Program-made: the position numbers and the translations under genes | Part shown: piece by piece, positions 22,629-24,883 of the stretch | How positions within the stretch are numbered: position 1 is the first letter of the stretch | Layout of the letters: each line of letters starts with the position of its first letter | Notes under the pieces: generated by a model | Told to the model about the DNA's origin: nothing | Seen by the model: the letters and a program-made list of their open reading frames with translations, nothing else | Databases searched by the model: none | Assembly: GCA_049802235.1 (NCBI GenBank) | Contig: JBARMB010000089.1 | Location: forward strand, 1-24,883 | DNA length: 24,883 nt | Direction of reading: 5' to 3' | DNA from: VBDM01 sp049802235 | GTDB taxonomy: Bacteria; Pseudomonadota; Gammaproteobacteria; Burkholderiales; SG8-39

Positions 22629-22991
22629 ATGACCGCACCGCTGATCCCGAAAATTCGCATCCTCATCGGCGCCGTGGTGGCCATCGGGCCGGGCAAGGCG
22701 GATCTGCTGCAGGCGATTGCGCGCACTGGCTCGATCTCGGCCGCTGCGCGCGAGATGGGCATGTCATACCGGCGTGCCTGGCTGCTGGTCGATGCGCTGA
22801 ATGCGGCTTTCAAGCACCCGCTGGTCGAGACCGCCACCGGCGGCCGACGCGGCGGGGGCGCCCGCGTCAGCGAGCTCGGGGAAGAGGTTCTGCGCCGCTA
22901 CCGCGCGATGGAATCCAGGGCGGCGCGCTCGGTCGCCCCCGACCTGCGCCGATTTGCGCGGCTGATCGCGCGCTCCCGAAGCTCCAGGTAG
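22629..22991 (+). CDS. ModE-type molybdate regulator, DNA-binding domain only
   Basis: This 120-residue protein matches the winged helix-turn-helix of ModE: DLLQAIARTGSISAAAREMGMSYRRAWLLVDALNAAF (about residues 21-57, in pieces) holds the LysR-like recognition helix. ATGGRRGGGARVSELGEEVLRRY follows as the wing. The protein stops at about the point where full ModE begins its two Mop/TOBE molybdate-binding domains, so it is a short form. It lies 89 bases before modA on the same strand. A possible -10 (TATACT, 22575-22580) precedes it. It is the obvious candidate to bind the operator at 23035-23062. ATG at 22629 is preferred to an upstream start at 22596 on family length. Confidence 0.88.
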   Translation: MTAPLIPKIRILIGAVVAIGPGKADLLQAIARTGSISAAAREMGMSYRRAWLLVDALNAAFKHPLVETATGGRRGGGARVSELGEEVLRRYRAMESRAARSVAPDLRRFARLIARSRSSR

Positions 22992-22996
22992 CTTCC

Positions 22997-23026
22997 TTTA
23001 CAGCTCCGCCGCAGCTCGACTAGAAT
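22997..23026 (+). promoter_or_regulatory. Sigma-70 promoter of modABC
   Basis: TTTACA (22997-23002) and TAGAAT (23021-23026) each differ from consensus at one position and are 18 bases apart. Transcription should begin near 23033, just before the ModE-type operator. The -35 box follows the modE stop by 5 bases. Confidence 0.65.
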
Positions 23027-23034
23027 CTGCGGGC

Positions 23035-23062
23035 ATCGTTATATTTTGACGAATATCACGGA
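23035..23062 (+). promoter_or_regulatory. ModE-type operator in front of modA
   Basis: CGTTATATT (23037-23045) and AATATCACG (23052-23060) are inverted with one mismatch and a 6-base spacer. The E. coli ModE box has CGCTATATA and TATATAACG with the same spacing. The site covers the predicted transcription start region and lies before the ribosome site, a position that fits repression of molybdate uptake when molybdate is plentiful. Confidence 0.75.
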
Positions 23063-23080
23063 CCTCCGGAGGCACGACCC

Positions 23081-23854
23081 GTGCATGGCCGCCGATTTTG
23101 CGCTGTCGCGCTGATTCTCGCTTGCGCCGCCGCGCTGACTGCACTGCCGGCCCGCGGCGCGAACCTGATGGTTTTTGCCGCGGCCAGCCTGAAGGAAGCG
23201 CTCGACGAGCAGGTCGGGCGGTTCGAATCCGCCGGCCGCGACCGGGTGCGGGTTGCGTACGCATCGAGTTCTTCGCTGGCGAAGCAAATCGAGAATGGCG
23301 CACCGGCGGATGTTTTCATCTCGGCCGACAGCGACTGGATGGATTACCTTGCGGGGCGAGGGCTGATCGACCCGAAGAGCCGCGTGAATCTTCTCTCCAA
23401 CGGGCTGGTATTGATTGCGCCTGCGGGCAGCGCGGTCAGAGTCGACATCGGACGGGGATTTCCCCTGAGGCGCCTGCTGGGCACGGAGCGGCTGGCGATT
23501 GCGGATCCCGACTATGTTCCTGCGGGAAAATATGCGCGGGCGGCGCTGGAGTCCCTCGGGGTCTGGGCAAGCGTCGCAGACCGGACTGCACGCGCCGAAA
23601 ACGTGAGAGCGGCGCTGGCCCTGGTGGCGCGCGGCGAGGCACCGCTCGGGATCGTGTACCGGACCGACGCTCTGGCGGAGAAGCGGGTGCGCGCGGTGGC
23701 CGGGTTTCCGGCGTCGTCGCATCCGCCCGTCGTGTATCCCGCGGCGCTGATCGCCGCCGGCAACGCGTCCATCGGAGCGGAATTTCTCGCTTTCCTGCGA
23801 TTGCCGGCGAGCCGGGTCGCCTGGGAAAGGCACGGCTTCGGGACGGCGCAATGA
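23081..23854 (+). CDS. modA: Molybdate ABC transporter substrate-binding protein ModA
   Basis: ModA captures molybdate (and tungstate) in the periplasm for the ModBC importer. The 257-residue protein has a Sec signal (residues 1-27, ending ARGA). Anion-binding segments follow: VFAAASLKEALDE (about 31-43), YASSSSLAKQIENGAPADVFISAD, LLSNGLVLIAP and IADPDYVPAGKYARAALE. The GTG start has an excellent GGAGG site 8 bases upstream (23068-23072); the nearby ATG at 23085 is out of frame. It overlaps modB by 4 bases. Its leader holds the promoter and ModE-type operator. Confidence 0.95.
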   Translation: MHGRRFCAVALILACAAALTALPARGANLMVFAAASLKEALDEQVGRFESAGRDRVRVAYASSSSLAKQIENGAPADVFISADSDWMDYLAGRGLIDPKSRVNLLSNGLVLIAPAGSAVRVDIGRGFPLRRLLGTERLAIADPDYVPAGKYARAALESLGVWASVADRTARAENVRAALALVARGEAPLGIVYRTDALAEKRVRAVAGFPASSHPPVVYPAALIAAGNASIGAEFLAFLRLPASRVAWERHGFGTAQ

Positions 23855-24564
23855 CGAGCCTGACAGCGGAAGAACTGGAGATTCTGGGCCTGAGCCTGCG
23901 CGTTTCCTTCTGGAGCGTAGCGGTCAGCCTGCCGTTCTCGATTGCGGTGGCTTACGTACTGGCGCGCTCGAACTTCCCCGGCAAGACGCTGTTCGATGCG
24001 ATCGTGCACCTGCCGCTGGTGCTGCCGCCCGTGGTGGTCGGATACTTCCTGCTGCTCGCTTTCGGCAGGAGAGGGCCGATCGGCGCTCTGCTCGATCAGT
24101 GGTTCGACATCGTCGTGGCGTTCAAGTGGACCGGGGCGGCGCTTGCCGCCGGGGTCATGGGTTTTCCCCTGATGGTGCGCGCCGTCCGCCTGTCGTTCGA
24201 GACCATCGACCGCAAGCTCGAAGCCGCGGCGAGCACTCTCGGCGCCGGGCGCCTTGCTGTGTTTGCGACCATCACCCTGCCGCTGGCGCTGCCCGGCGTC
24301 GTGACCGGGATGCTGCTCTCGTTTGCGCGCAGCCTGGGCGAGTTCGGTGCGACCATTACCTTCGTTTCCAGCATTCCCGGCGAGACGCGCACCTTGCCGC
24401 TCGCCATCTACGCCTACATCCAAACGCCGGCGGGCGACGGGCCGGCGCTGCGGCTTAGCGTGATCGCCGTTCTGCTTTCGCTGGCGGCGCTGTTTCTCTC
24501 CGAACTGATGGTGCGCCGCGCTGCGCGCCGCATCATGGGCCATGACGCTGACGGTCGACATTGA
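23851..24564 (+). CDS. modB: Molybdate ABC transporter permease ModB
   Basis: This 237-residue inner-membrane permease has about five helices and the ABC-permease EAA loop (EAAASTLGAGRLAVFATITLPLALPG, in pieces, about residues 128-153) that docks on ModC. Typical ModB segments are LPLVLPPVVVGYFLL, GFPLMVRAVRLSFE and ARSLGEFGATITFV. The start ATG overlaps the modA stop (ATGA), and the end overlaps modC by 23 bases. Confidence 0.95.
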   Translation: MTSLTAEELEILGLSLRVSFWSVAVSLPFSIAVAYVLARSNFPGKTLFDAIVHLPLVLPPVVVGYFLLLAFGRRGPIGALLDQWFDIVVAFKWTGAALAAGVMGFPLMVRAVRLSFETIDRKLEAAASTLGAGRLAVFATITLPLALPGVVTGMLLSFARSLGEFGATITFVSSIPGETRTLPLAIYAYIQTPAGDGPALRLSVIAVLLSLAALFLSELMVRRAARRIMGHDADGRH

Positions 24565-24883
24565 GCACCGGCTGGGGGCGTTCCGCCTCAGGACCGCTTT
24601 CGAGGCCGGCGCAGGCGTCACTGCCTTGTTCGGCCGCTCTGGAGCCGGCAAGACTTCGGTCGTGAATGCGATCGCGGGCATCCTGCGTCCGGACCGGGGC
24701 CGCATCGCGATCGACGGCGACGCGGTATTCGACAGCGGCCGCGGCATCGATGTGCCGACACCGCGGCGGCGCGTGGGCTACGTGTTTCAGGAAGGGCGCC
24801 TGTTCCCGCATCTGAGCGTGCGGCAGAACCTCCGTTATGCACGCATGTTCTCGCGCGCGCCGGAGCCATCCGGGCAGTTCGAG
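24542..24883 (+). CDS. modC: Molybdate ABC transporter ATP-binding protein ModC, 5' part
   Basis: Only the first 114 codons are inside the window. The Walker A motif GRSGAGKTS lies at about residues 31-39, and the Q-loop VFQEGRLFPHLSVRQNL (about 82-98) is the form typical of ModC. It would power ModB. The Walker B, signature and the C-terminal Mop domain lie beyond the end. The ATG is chosen because it lies inside the modB end, as is usual in this operon. Confidence 0.93.
   Translation, partial: MTLTVDIEHRLGAFRLRTAFEAGAGVTALFGRSGAGKTSVVNAIAGILRPDRGRIAIDGDAVFDSGRGIDVPTPRRRVGYVFQEGRLFPHLSVRQNLRYARMFSRAPEPSGQFE

Overview
The window is high-GC DNA with dense, tightly packed operons. Its gene families (PilH-like response regulator, YbbP-type permease, RmuC, DUF3305/DUF3306-type formate dehydrogenase cluster, ModE/ModABC) point to a Gram-negative proteobacterium, most likely a betaproteobacterium with respiratory, possibly chemolithotrophic metabolism. 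That placement is inference from gene content. I saw no rRNA, tRNA, CRISPR array, insertion sequence or prophage.

Left part (1-6540). The end of an ABC ATPase gene and a full FtsX/YbbP-type permease come first. A group II truncated hemoglobin follows, overlapping rmuC. On the minus strand is a diguanylate cyclase (GGDEF) fragment that has lost its N-terminal half. Then come a small exported protein ending in a Cys-Cys motif, a single-domain response regulator with a strong hairpin behind it, and a SET-domain methyltransferase-like gene with a eukaryote-style post-SET cysteine motif.

Central part (6590-20095). This is a molybdenum/formate region built around a divergent promoter at about 10572-10685. 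Leftward run moaA, fdhD, mobA and moeA, for molybdenum cofactor synthesis, guanylylation and sulfuration. Rightward runs one long formate dehydrogenase operon: DUF3305, DUF3306, a 705-residue poly-ferredoxin, a TorD-like chaperone, a small Tat-signal protein, the cysteine-type catalytic subunit, the Fe-S subunit, a small lipoprotein, the cytochrome b subunit and a small exported Lys/Ala-rich protein. It possibly ends with a 38-residue coupled peptide and closes at a UUCG-loop terminator. The two arms supply the cofactor and the enzyme that uses it.

Right part (20198-24883). An EAL-domain protein that has lost its catalytic Asp pair and a convergent chromate-transporter gene interrupt the molybdenum theme. 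The theme then resumes with a DNA-binding-only ModE-type regulator and modA, modB and the start of modC. A near-palindromic ModE-type operator lies just downstream of a good sigma-70 promoter in front of modA. Molybdate uptake, its likely repression, cofactor synthesis and the Mo-dependent formate dehydrogenase therefore all lie within about 18 kb.

The window holds no clearly new large system. The least understood parts are the formate dehydrogenase accessory proteins (DUF3305, DUF3306, poly-ferredoxin, small lipoprotein, small exported protein, candidate peptide), the SET-domain protein, the short-form ModE and the two defective c-di-GMP genes.
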